Source: Planctomycetaceae bacterium
GTDB lineage: Bacteria > Planctomycetota > Planctomycetia > Pirellulales > PNKZ01
Assembly: GCA_016793115.1 (NCBI GenBank)
Contig: JAEUIN010000215.1
Location: 1-64,000, forward strand
Direction of reading: 5' to 3'
DNA length: 64,000 bases
Positions 17,766-25,580 of this stretch are shown here, one piece after another. The stretch's first letter is position 1, and each line of letters begins with the position of its first letter. Below the pieces are notes generated by a model that had not been told where the DNA came from, did no database searches, and saw nothing but the letters and a program-made list of their open reading frames with translations. The translations under genes were made by a program, and so were the position numbers.

Positions 17766-18791
17766 ATGACGGCTCGAATTGTTTTTGCGCTCCTCTGCGC
17801 AGTCTTGCTCGGCCCGGCGACTCTCGTCGCCGCGGCCGAGCCGCAAGCGGCCGCCGATCCGCTCCCCTCTTGGAACGAAGGGGCGACGAAAACCGCGATC
17901 GTCGAGTTCGTGCGCCGCGTCGCCGCCGCCGGCTCGCCCGAGTTCGTGCCCCCCGCCGAGCGGATCGCCGTGTTCGACAACGACGGCACGCTCTGGGGCG
18001 AGCAGCCGATGTACGTGCAGATGGCGTTCGCCTTCGATCGCGTGAAGGCCCTCGCGCCGCAACATCCCGAATGGGCGACGCAAGAGCCGTTCGCCGCGCT
18101 GCTCAAGGGAGACATGAAACGAGTCGCCGCGGCCGGCGAGAAAGGCCTGCTGCAAATCGTCGCCGCCACCCACGCCGGTATGACCGTCGATGAGTTCAAC
18201 GCGACCGCGACCGCCTGGATCGACTCCGCCAAGCACCCGCAAACCGGCCGGCTCTACACGCAAATGGTCTACTGGCCGATGCTCGAGCTGCTCGCATACC
18301 TGCGGGCCAACGACTTCAAGACGTTCATCGTTTCCGGCGGCGGTATCGAGTTTATGCGCCCCTGGACGGAGCGGGTCTACGGCGTTCCGCCGGAGCAAGT
18401 CGTCGGCAGCAGCGGCAAGTTAAAGTTCGAACTTCGCGACGGCGTCCCGACGCTCATCAAGCTGCCGGAAGTCGACCTCGTCGACGACAAGGCCGGCAAG
18501 CCGGTCGGCATTCAGTCGCACATCGGTCGCCGGCCGATCTTCGCCGCCGGCAACTCCGACGGCGATCTCCAAATGCTTCAATACACGACGATCGCTCGCG
18601 GACCCGCCGACAAGCGCCCCCGCTTCGGCCTGATCGTGCACCACACCGACGCCGAGCGCGAATATGCCTACGACCGCGAATCGCATTTCGGCCGCCTCGC
18701 CGAAGCGCTCGACGAAGCCGCGTCGCGCGGCTGGACCGTGGTCGACATGAAGCAAGATTGGAACCGCATCTACCCCGATTTCGCGAAGTAA
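17766..18791 (+). CDS. Secreted HAD-superfamily phosphatase
   Basis: A 341-residue protein with a signal peptide (MTARIVFALLCAVLLGPATL) and the HAD motifs: I, AVFDNDGTLW near residue 62; II, FIVSGGG near 182; and IV, AAGNSDGDLQML near 262. The fold is closest to the phosphoserine-phosphatase type. The phosphorylated substrate is not evident. It starts 15 bases after the sulfatase stop with an AGGCG-like ribosome site, so the two are probably co-expressed; a shared job in scavenging sulfate and phosphate esters is inference. Confidence 0.78.
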   Translation: MTARIVFALLCAVLLGPATLVAAAEPQAAADPLPSWNEGATKTAIVEFVRRVAAAGSPEFVPPAERIAVFDNDGTLWGEQPMYVQMAFAFDRVKALAPQHPEWATQEPFAALLKGDMKRVAAAGEKGLLQIVAATHAGMTVDEFNATATAWIDSAKHPQTGRLYTQMVYWPMLELLAYLRANDFKTFIVSGGGIEFMRPWTERVYGVPPEQVVGSSGKLKFELRDGVPTLIKLPEVDLVDDKAGKPVGIQSHIGRRPIFAAGNSDGDLQMLQYTTIARGPADKRPRFGLIVHHTDAEREYAYDRESHFGRLAEALDEAASRGWTVVDMKQDWNRIYPDFAK

Positions 18792-18799
18792 CTCTGGAA

Positions 18800-19066
18800 A
18801 TGGACTACGGGAAAATTCTCCAAGCCGCGATCATCGGCGGCGTCGCCGCGCTCATTGCCGGATCGCTCCAACGCTGGTGGCGACGACGTCGCGGGCTCCC
18901 CGCCGAGCCGGTCGTGCCGACCCAATGCCCCCGCTGCGCGACGCCGCTACCCAAGATTCGCCGCCCGACATCGCTCCGCCAAACCCTCTGGGGCGGCTGG
19001 ACCTGCGCCGGCTGCGGCGCGGAACTCAACAACCGCGGCGAAGAAATCCCCGGCTCGGGCAAATAG
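18800..19066 (+). CDS. Small membrane protein with zinc ribbon
   Basis: An 88-residue protein with an N-terminal hydrophobic helix (IIGGVAALIAGSL), a basic stretch WWRRRR and a rubredoxin-like pair CPRC...CAGC spaced by about 30 residues, which should bind one zinc. The frame begins at 18758, but the ATG at 18800 preceded by a GGAAA site starts after the HAD stop region and fits better. Function unknown; it follows the sulfatase/HAD pair by eight bases. Confidence 0.65.
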   Translation: MDYGKILQAAIIGGVAALIAGSLQRWWRRRRGLPAEPVVPTQCPRCATPLPKIRRPTSLRQTLWGGWTCAGCGAELNNRGEEIPGSGK

Positions 19067-19118
19067 GAATTCCTGGGCCTCACGCGTCTCGGCGCACGAC
19101 AAAGGATTCCGAAGGATT

Positions 19119-19814
19119 TCATAGGCCCTGAGATTGAGCCTCGCGGTTAATGCGAGCTTGCGTTTCTTCATCGGTCTTAATCGCCAGCGCCAACATCGCG
19201 GCGATTTCGTGATCGTCTTCCACTCGTGGTAGCGAAGGCATGTCCGGAATGACGAGCAAACTTTTCTCTCGCACGGCCTTTTCCATCACTTCCGGCGAAA
19301 CGACAAAATAGCGCCACCCCAATTGCTTCTCCTCGAGCGAGGATAGAGCTAGAACGTACTGTCGTATGACTTTGTCGAACGGGACTCGCATCATTCGCGG
19401 TCGTTCGCCGCTGAAGCGATCGACGCAAGTGCTCGGCCCCCACCAGGACTCAAGTTCACCTTTCGGTCCGGTAAATCCGCCGTGCAAAACATCACAATCG
19501 ACAAGAACCAGTCCATCGACGCCGTCCATTCGACAGAACAACGCCGTTTCAAACTGCAACTCATAGAATTCAATCGGTGTCGATTCCGATTGACGATTGC
19601 TGACCATCTGTCCGTCCACCGCTCGAAATTGTCTAAGCCCGATCCGTCGTGGATTGTCAAACCGTGGCGCCACATCGGCGCAGAGCTTCCTCGGAAAGTA
19701 AACACGCTTGCCGGTCGCGCGGATGACGTCAGGCTCGGATTTCGCGGCCTGATTGCACCCCAGTAATGCAGCGGTGACAGCGCAAGCGCCCGTGATTATC
19801 GCCAGTCGATTCAT
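19119..19814 (-). CDS. Hypothetical lipoprotein
   Basis: A 231-residue protein with a lipoprotein signal: MNRLAIITGACAVTAALLGC, with the Cys at residue 20 as the lipid site. The rest has no family I recognise; it is mixed alpha/beta with three further Cys residues (about 45, 93 and 107) and a charged C-terminus. It is convergent with the zinc-ribbon gene and upstream lies a palindrome-rich gap. Codon choice is less GC-biased than in the housekeeping genes nearby, so it may belong to the accessory stretch that follows. Confidence 0.6.
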   Translation of the reverse strand: MNRLAIITGACAVTAALLGCNQAAKSEPDVIRATGKRVYFPRKLCADVAPRFDNPRRIGLRQFRAVDGQMVSNRQSESTPIEFYELQFETALFCRMDGVDGLVLVDCDVLHGGFTGPKGELESWWGPSTCVDRFSGERPRMMRVPFDKVIRQYVLALSSLEEKQLGWRYFVVSPEVMEKAVREKSLLVIPDMPSLPRVEDDHEIAAMLALAIKTDEETQARINREAQSQGL

Positions 19815-19817
19815 CAA

Positions 19818-20169
19818 TTCTCCCTCACCCGGTGCGCCATCTTAGCGACTTGGAAAGGGGCCGCCCAATCAGTTACGACTCGTGACTGGAACCCGGAGGG
19901 TTCCCCGACGGTAGCCGGTGGTCGAGGCCGTAGGCCGACACCACCGGATGCGAATTCCCCAAATCCGAGAAGACATCCCGGAGAGATGCCCAGGAGGATT
20001 TCCCCGTTTGGTTTCGACTCGGCATCCCTCCAAGTCGCGCAACGCTGTTGGCGCAAGCGTGACTCGTTCGGAATCCCAACGGGATTCCACAACAAAGCCC
20101 GGAGTCGCGGGTAGGGGAGAAGTGGTTGCCAATCCAGGTCGCGACAGAACCCAGCTCTATTCAACTTCG
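19818..20169. repeat. Palindrome cluster between lipoprotein and restriction gene
   Basis: Three hairpins of different families lie in this 352-base gap: GGAACCCGGAGGGTTCC at 19888-19904, a long one with CCGGTGGT and ACCACCGG arms at 19915-19947, and GGAATCCCAACGGGATTCC at 20070-20088. The last resembles 23546-23564. A 116-codon open frame crosses the region but looks like read-through of the repeats. Confidence 0.65.
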
Positions 20170-21232
20170 CTACTTAGGCGTTTGCAACGCAGCTAAATTC
20201 CCCGGATAGAGTTCGTCGCAAAAATGCCGAGCGAAGAAAAAGAGCCATTCCAATTGCGACCGCTGCAAAATCTTCACGTTGAATGTCTCGGGCACCCCGG
20301 CAAGTGAAATGATCTCTTCCAAATCCGAAATGGTGTACTTGTATTTGCCCGATTCCGTTTCCGACGGCTTTACGCAGGCCCGCAAGAGTGAAGTCGCAAT
20401 CTCGATGAAAGCTAGATCGTGTCCAGCGACATAGTTCCACCACTCGATGCCGATTCGAACCGTTACGGTTACGGAAATGCCGCCCTTTTCAAAAACACAG
20501 TACCAACGTCCGTTCGGCGACTCCTTCAAGCCGCTCGGCAATTTCTGGGCGATGTTTCGGAGGATGTGCCAGTCCTTCTTATTCGATTGCTTCCGTGTGC
20601 CGTAGAGCACGCCGTAGGTGAAATCCAACTTTGTCTTGCCAGCGCTTTTGGCCCACGCCGCGCAGTTTGCCAGAATCGCGTCAGCGAAATTTTCGCTCAT
20701 TTCGTCATTCAAGCAACGCGGTCCGCTCTTTAGCGTTGCTAGGCACAGCGTGTCGCCAGTGATTTTTTTTCCCGTCGATCGCAGAATTGACGGTATGCAT
20801 GCCGCTTGGCGCAAACTCCCAACCATACTTAGGCAAGACAACGGCCTCGATCATTCGACCAGCCGAAGTCTCCATGGAGGAGAAGACTTTGGCCGGGAGA
20901 ATCGCCTCCTCCATTTCACTGATTCGCGTGTAACCGTGTTGGAGTGCATAGAACATCAGCACGAAAGGGCTCGTGTTGAAATTCGCAAACTTCGCGTCCG
21001 CGGTCGGCAGGCTTTGGATATGGCTCGTGATCCGCGTTCGGAAATCGGTCTCCATTGCCAGGGCGCGGTCCGATGCGGCTTTGTCTCCGTCCACGCGTCG
21101 TAGCGTCTCTAGTAGGTCGAGCTTCCTAAGAGCCAGTGCGTCGGGTCGAGGCAGGCCTGCGTGAGCCATTTCTTCCTCAGATTCGTTTGCTTCGTCTAGT
21201 TGTTTTGGGAGCTGCGTAGGTCGGTCGGTCAT
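20170..21232 (-). pseudogene. Type II restriction endonuclease candidate, frameshifted at A8
   Basis: Two overlapping minus-strand frames together make one protein of about 350 residues. The first runs from ATG 21232 (MTDRPTQLPKQLDEANE) to about 20771; the second continues from there to 20170. The switch falls in a run of eight A (T8 at 20763-20770 on the plus strand): one A fewer joins NSAIDGKK to ITGDTLCLATLKSGP. The joined block NS-x-x-DG...LATLKSGPRCLNDEM resembles the D...(x)LK catalytic pattern of PD-(D/E)XK restriction enzymes. It starts inside the 3' end of the cytosine methylase gene (56-base overlap), as expected for an R-M pair. Exact family not recognised. Confidence 0.6.
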
Positions 21233-22529
21233 CGTGATCCTCGTTCCAGACAAGAGTCTCGCCGCCCTTGAACCACTGGCGAGTCCGTACGTGCGATTGC
21301 ACGTAGACGATTCGACAAGCTTCTGGTTTCGTAGCGTGCGGATTCCAGTTTCGCTTGGCAAGGCGATCAAGCTCGTCCGCAATCAATTCACCAGCGATCG
21401 ATCCAAGCCGAACGGGAACCGCGTTACCGACCTGGGCGTATTGCTCCATCGTCTTCCCGCAAAAAACCCAATCGTCAGGAAATTCCTGGATACGAGCGTA
21501 TTCACGCAATGACAAAGCTCGGCATTCTTTTGGATGGCACAGCGACGTGGAGGCGTGATTGGGCATCGTAACGAGCGTCGGACACGGCAGATCAAATGTC
21601 AGACGTCTCCACCATCCTGATCGGCCGCCCTTGGCAGCCCATGCTTTGCCCATCGATTTCTTTTGGATATCGACTGGGAGGCTGCGCCAGTTGGAGCCAG
21701 GAGGAACAAGGGCCAGAAATCCCTTCTTGCGGGGACTGAAGTCCATGAGGACTGGCGCGTCCTCTTGCAGGTCGCCGATTGCGTCACGCAATGTTGCCCA
21801 AGGTTGCAACGACTTCTCTGAGAATCCTTCGAAAGTCCGCTGGTCTGCGACTTCGTTGGTGGCTGGCCCATGCGTAGGATCCGGGAAATTCACGACTGCG
21901 TTGAAGCGATTTCCGATAAAGAGCGCCCGCTCTCTAAGCTGCGGCGCACCGTAGTTCACCGCATTGACTTCAAAGCAATCCATGTGGTACGCGTTGTCGG
22001 TCTTGCGCCTGAGGTCTTCAGCGAATGACCGAACTACAGAGCCAGGAAGTTCTTGTGGTGCTAGAGGCGGTCCGCCTTTGTCGGGGCGCTCTGCGATCGG
22101 CCGGTGTTGCAGAGCAGCAGAAAGGAGGCCACGAACATTCTCCATTAAGAAGAACTTTGGGCGCATCACGTCCACGAACCGAAGAAACTGCCAAAGAAGC
22201 GTTCCCCTCGGATCTTGCGTCGTGCCTCGTCGGCCTGTTGTGCTGAATGACTGGCAAGGGGGGCCGCCTACAAGCAAGTCCAATTCGCCCGCTCTGAGTT
22301 CTAGTCGTTCGAGAATTTTTTCCGGGTCTAATTCCTCGATCGGTTGATCGTAAAGGACGAGGTTCTTTTCAATGCGCCCCGCTTTGCTATTCGCGACTAT
22401 CGTGTCGCAGAACGATCGTTGCTTTTCGACGGCCGCCAGCAACTTGAATCGGCCCGTCCGATGAAGCCCGATGTCTAGTCCCATCCCTCCTGAAAAAAGG
22501 GAGACGACTTTGTACCGTGTCCGCGCCAA
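21177..22529 (-). CDS. DNA (cytosine-5-)-methyltransferase of a type II R-M system
   Basis: A 450-residue C5 methylase with the motifs in order: I SLFSGGMGLDIGLH, IV GGPPCQSFS with the catalytic Cys, VI MENVRGL, VIII QLRERALFIG, a target-recognition region around residues 250-340, then IX and X (SLREYARIQEFP, QVGNAVPVRLG). It would methylate the site cut by the neighbouring nuclease; the site cannot be read from sequence. The start is TTG at 22529, supported by GGAGG at 22540-22536 with six bases of spacing. The gene is visibly richer in A/T than its neighbours, which suggests transfer. Confidence 0.92.
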   Translation of the reverse strand: MARTRYKVVSLFSGGMGLDIGLHRTGRFKLLAAVEKQRSFCDTIVANSKAGRIEKNLVLYDQPIEELDPEKILERLELRAGELDLLVGGPPCQSFSTTGRRGTTQDPRGTLLWQFLRFVDVMRPKFFLMENVRGLLSAALQHRPIAERPDKGGPPLAPQELPGSVVRSFAEDLRRKTDNAYHMDCFEVNAVNYGAPQLRERALFIGNRFNAVVNFPDPTHGPATNEVADQRTFEGFSEKSLQPWATLRDAIGDLQEDAPVLMDFSPRKKGFLALVPPGSNWRSLPVDIQKKSMGKAWAAKGGRSGWWRRLTFDLPCPTLVTMPNHASTSLCHPKECRALSLREYARIQEFPDDWVFCGKTMEQYAQVGNAVPVRLGSIAGELIADELDRLAKRNWNPHATKPEACRIVYVQSHVRTRQWFKGGETLVWNEDHDDRPTYAAPKTTRRSKRI

Positions 22530-22535
22530 GCTCGA

Positions 22536-22540
22536 CCTCC
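22536..22540 (-). promoter_or_regulatory. Shine-Dalgarno site fixing a TTG start
   Basis: GGAGG on the minus strand ends six bases before the TTG codon of the methylase gene. No ATG or GTG near there would keep motif I intact, so this site decides the start. Confidence 0.75.
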
Positions 22541-22791
22541 GTTCCGCTCAAAGCAAGCAGATCACCATTTTGTCCGATTAGGGTATATTGCGGCAAGCCT
22601 CCGCTCTGAAACCCCGAAGCAATCCGCAGGGTGGCACCTATAGGAAGCTCCCGGTCAAGGTCACACTTCGGGCGGAGCCCCGGATTCTTCTCTCGTTGTC
22701 GGAAGACGGGCTTTGGGGTTCGTCGCGGCCGCGGCTTCTTGTCGCTAAGCGACCCGGAAAACCAGTGCCGGGGCAACCGGAGAAAGAATCT

Positions 22792-22821
22792 CCACTGGTA
22801 AACGAGCCACCAGTGCCACCC
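22792..22821. repeat. Short palindromic repeat, family B
   Basis: Arms CCACTGGT and ACCAGTG around a loop, followed by GCCACCC; the same family as at 8351, 14299, 14349 and 23645. It marks the right edge of the A/T-rich R-M segment. Confidence 0.75.
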
Positions 22822-22834
22822 AGGCAGCTAGCGC

Positions 22835-23374
22835 CTAACCGCGCGGATACTGCCTGCAGTATTCGTAGATCGTCATGGCCGTGGCGGTGGCGACGTTGAG
22901 TGCGTACGGTAGCCCGTACATCGGGATTTCGACGACGCGGTGGACTTGGCGAAGTTCTTCTTCGTCGAGCCCCGAGCGTTCGTTGCCGACGATGAGCGCC
23001 GTTTTGCGCTCGAACGGGAAATCGAAGATCGACGTCGAGTTCGTCGTCTGTTCCAAGGCCACGAGTTGGTAGCCTTGGGCCCGCAGCTCTTTGAGCACCG
23101 GCGGGAGGGTGCGATGGATTTCGATCTCCACGCCCGGTTCGTCGCCCGCGACGACGAGGCCCGGCGCGTCGCCGTCGTCGACGCTGTTGCGGGCGATCTT
23201 CTGGATCACGCGGGCCGCCCCGCAAGCGATGACCTTGCGGACGCCCATGCAGCCGGCCGAGCGGACGATGCGGGAGAGGTTGATGTTGCTCCGCAACGGC
23301 GCGCAAGCGATGACGAGCTCGCGCTCGCGCTCCAGCGGAATCAACGGCTTATGACGAACCTGCTCAAACGACAT
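22835..23374 (-). CDS. SpoU/TrmH-family RNA 2'-O-methyltransferase
   Basis: A 179-residue SPOUT methylase. The N-terminal block APLRSNINLSRIVRSAGCMG and the three SPOUT motifs (region of NLSRIVRSA; LIVGNERSGL; IPMYGLPYALNVATATAMTIYEY) are clear. Relatives methylate ribose in tRNA or rRNA; the target cannot be assigned. The ATG at 23374 (MSFEQVRHKP) is chosen over a TTG four codons upstream. Confidence 0.85.
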   Translation of the reverse strand: MSFEQVRHKPLIPLERERELVIACAPLRSNINLSRIVRSAGCMGVRKVIACGAARVIQKIARNSVDDGDAPGLVVAGDEPGVEIEIHRTLPPVLKELRAQGYQLVALEQTTNSTSIFDFPFERKTALIVGNERSGLDEEELRQVHRVVEIPMYGLPYALNVATATAMTIYEYCRQYPRG

Positions 23375-23486
23375 CGGGGCGACCAAGAGTAAGGCGAACG
23401 AGAGCCGCGAGGCTCCCGGTGAAGACGCCCCTGAATAGAACGCGACGCGAAGAGAATCGTCAACGGGCGGGCGGGGGCGCGGGTGG

Positions 23487-23508
23487 CCCAGGTTGCACGC
23501 AACCTGGG
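23487..23508. repeat. Perfect hairpin with CCCAGGTTGC arms
   Basis: Ten-base arms CCCAGGTTGC and GCAACCTGGG around AC. No T-run follows, so it is not an obvious terminator; it is one of four hairpins clustered here. Confidence 0.7.
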
Positions 23509-23545
23509 TTCAGGGGAGGCAACGAACGTGGCGGACCAGAGGTTT

Positions 23546-23564
23546 GGAATCCCGAAGGGATTCC
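23546..23564. repeat. Short palindrome GGAATCCCGAAGGGATTCC
   Basis: Arms GGAATCCC and GGGATTCC around GAA. A close copy with loop AAC is at 20070-20088, on the other side of the R-M genes, so the motif is dispersed and not local. Confidence 0.75.
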
Positions 23565-23595
23565 TGACGAGGGTGGGTAAGTAGATTGGGTGCGG

Positions 23596-23621
23596 CGCAG
23601 CTAGGCGGAGCCCTAGCTGCG
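23596..23621. repeat. Hairpin with CGCAGCTAGG arms
   Basis: Perfect ten-base arms CGCAGCTAGG and CCTAGCTGCG around CGGAGC. Only copy seen in the window. Confidence 0.65.
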
Positions 23622-23644
23622 AGATTATGGCGACGATCGCCAGA

Positions 23645-23673
23645 CATTGGTGGACGAGCCGCCAGTGCCGCCC
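23645..23673. repeat. Short palindromic repeat, family B
   Basis: Arms CATTGGTGG and CCGCCAGTG around ACGAG, followed by CCGCCC: a diverged copy of the family seen at 14349 and 22792. Confidence 0.7.
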
Positions 23674-23725
23674 GATCACCTTGCAACGAAATTACATTCG
23701 CAATTGCGCTACCTAGTAACCTGCG

Positions 23726-25312
23726 CTACTTGGGCCGGGCTGCCTGCCAGCCGGCGGCGAGTTGTTTGCTGAGTTGGGCGACGAGATCGGCTTGGGCCTT
23801 GTCGCCGGCGACGTTCACGTTTTCATCCGGGTCGGTCTCGTGGTCGTACAACTCGCGGGCGACCGCTTCGCCTTGTTTGTTTTGCCACTCGGTGTAGCGA
23901 TAGCGATCCGTGCGCATCGAGTAGCCCATGATCTTGTCGCGCGGGTATTGGCTGAACGCCGCCGACTTCCACGGGCGCTGCGGATCGGTCATCGTCGGCA
24001 CGAGGCTCGTCCCTTCGACGCCCTCCGGCACGGCGACGCCGGCCAGTTCGCAGAGCGTCGGCATGACGTCGACGAACTCGGCGAGCGCCGGGACCTTGGA
24101 GCCGGCCTGCTTATGGCCGGGCACGCGGAAGATGAGCGGCGCGTGGGTGTCGATTTCGAAATTCGTGTGCTTGCACCAACTGCCGTGATCGCCGAGCTTC
24201 CAGCCGTGGTCGCCCCACATGCAGACGATGGTGTCGTCGGCGAGGCCGAGCCGCTCGAGCTCGTCGAGCACGCGACCGATTTGCGCGTCGGTGAAGCTCG
24301 CCGCGGCGTAGTAGCCGTGAATGAGTTGGCGCGTCATCTCGTCGGAGACCGGACCGCTCTGCGGCACGCCGGCGTAGGTGCGTAGCTCGCCGCCGTTGGT
24401 GAGCGAGAACTCGGTGACGCCCTTGGGCGGATACGGATTCGCGGGGAGCTTGATGTCGGCGGCGGAGTAGAGATCGTAGTAACGCTTCGGCGCGACGAAC
24501 GGCAGGTGGGGCTTCACGAATCCGACGGCCAAGAAGAACGGTTTGTCTTTGACTTCGCGGAGAACTTCGATGGCCCGCGCGGCGACTTTGCCGTCGGCGA
24601 GTTCGTCGTCGGCGGCTTCGAGCGATTCCCAAGCGGGCCCGCGGCCGGTGCGATTGTTCGGACCGAGTTTGAGCGCGAGGCCGGTCTTGGGATCGCGCTC
24701 GAGCACCTTGCGATTGCCCGCGCCCACAGCTTGCGGCTTCTTCTTCGCGCCGGCTTTGCCCGAGGCTTGCGCTTTGGGTTTGCCCTGCGCCCGCGATTGA
24801 GTTTGAGGCTTCGACTGGGTTGCGGTCGCGGATTGCGCCGCGGCTTTCGCGGGCGGGCCTTTCGGAGTGAACGACGGCGCGCTCCACGATTGCGGGTCGT
24901 CGAGCCCGCCGTGGTAGATCTTGCCGAACGATTGCGTGTAGTAGCCCGCTTCCTTGAAGGCTTGCGGCAGCGTGACGATGTCGGGGAGGTTCTTGCGAAA
25001 GTGCGTTTGCAGATCGTAGATCTTGGTCGTGTCGGGCCGGCGGCCGGTGAGCAAACTGGTGCGCGACGGGCTGCACACGGCCTGCATCACGTAGGCCCGC
25101 TCGTAGAGGAAGCCGCCTGCGGCGAGCTTGTCGAGGTTAGGGGTTTTGATCTCGGGATGACCGTAGCAGCCGAAGGTGGGGCGGAGATCGTCGACGGCGA
25201 TCATGAGCACGTTGGGCCGCTTAACTGGATCCGCGGCGCGAGCTTTTGTAGAGGCTCCGATCGAACCGACGAGGAACAGAGCGAAAACGACGAATTTCAG
25301 GCAAAAATGCAT
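23726..25312 (-). CDS. Secreted sulfatase, iduronate-2-sulfatase type
   Basis: A 528-residue type I sulfatase with a signal peptide (FVVFALFLVGSIGA, cut near KARA-A), the metal block PNVLMIAVDDLRP, the formylglycine motif CSPSR at about residues 80-84, and MWGDHGWKLGDHG. Spacing and blocks are those of iduronate-sulfatase-like planctomycete enzymes, though the substrate may be an algal polymer. A Gln/Lys/Ala low-complexity insert at about residues 155-200 is unusual. An ArsR-type gene lies upstream on the same strand. Confidence 0.9.
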   Translation of the reverse strand: MHFCLKFVVFALFLVGSIGASTKARAADPVKRPNVLMIAVDDLRPTFGCYGHPEIKTPNLDKLAAGGFLYERAYVMQAVCSPSRTSLLTGRRPDTTKIYDLQTHFRKNLPDIVTLPQAFKEAGYYTQSFGKIYHGGLDDPQSWSAPSFTPKGPPAKAAAQSATATQSKPQTQSRAQGKPKAQASGKAGAKKKPQAVGAGNRKVLERDPKTGLALKLGPNNRTGRGPAWESLEAADDELADGKVAARAIEVLREVKDKPFFLAVGFVKPHLPFVAPKRYYDLYSAADIKLPANPYPPKGVTEFSLTNGGELRTYAGVPQSGPVSDEMTRQLIHGYYAAASFTDAQIGRVLDELERLGLADDTIVCMWGDHGWKLGDHGSWCKHTNFEIDTHAPLIFRVPGHKQAGSKVPALAEFVDVMPTLCELAGVAVPEGVEGTSLVPTMTDPQRPWKSAAFSQYPRDKIMGYSMRTDRYRYTEWQNKQGEAVARELYDHETDPDENVNVAGDKAQADLVAQLSKQLAAGWQAARPK

Positions 25313-25422
25313 GATGAAAGCCTATTTTGAGGCGAACTGAACTGTTTCGATGCGAGGACGTGCGAGACGGCGAATCAAAGGGTTACGACGTTTGCGGACC
25401 GCGAGATATCGGGGAGCGGCCC

Positions 25423-25456
25423 AAAAAAGAGGCCGCCGGGCGCGGGGCCCGGCGGC
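25423..25456 (-). terminator. Intrinsic terminator of the ArsR-type gene
   Basis: On the minus strand GCCGCCGGGC and GCCCGGCGGC pair perfectly around CCCGC and are followed by CTCTTTTTT. It lies between the regulator stop at 25581 and the sulfatase start at 25312, so the two genes are probably separate transcripts. Confidence 0.85.
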
Positions 25457-25580
25457 ACAAGCGGGGGTGACACAGAATCGTGTCGGGCAGGGTGACGCCC
25501 AAATCGTCGCAAACCAGCGGGCAAAGTCGAGTTAGAAGTTGGCCCGCGATCGATGAGGAAAGCGTGGGATCGGCGGGCCG

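Larger units (their letters stand above)
22530..22834. other. Gap upstream of the methylase gene
   Basis: About 300 bases between the methylase start and the RNA methylase gene end. A 129-codon minus-strand frame (22387-22776) overlaps the methylase start and is probably chance. The stretch contains one family-B palindrome at 22792-22821 and presumably the R-M promoter; an A/T-rich spot GGTATATTG-like near 22584-22592 on the plus strand could hold a -10 on either strand. Confidence 0.4.
23375..23725. other. Palindrome-rich intergenic region
   Basis: A 351-base gap between the SpoU-type gene and the sulfatase that carries four different hairpins, listed separately. No plausible gene is seen. 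Confidence 0.6.

Noticed and set aside
16161..18398. 745-codon open frame on the minus strand
   Set aside because: Antisense to the sulfatase and HAD genes; no plausible motif.
19814..20164. 116-codon frame between the lipoprotein and nuclease genes
   Set aside because: Reads through three palindromic repeats and lacks a signal or family.
20705..21382. Separate 225-codon protein in the nuclease region
   Set aside because: Its C-terminal frame ends soon after the A8 tract while the catalytic block continues in the other frame, so a frameshifted single gene explains it better.
22387..22776. 129-codon open frame on the minus strand upstream of the methylase
   Set aside because: Overlaps the methylase start, lacks a ribosome site, and has no recognisable domain.
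25350..25535. Arg-rich 61-codon frame
   Set aside because: It covers the terminator hairpin and has no ribosome site.
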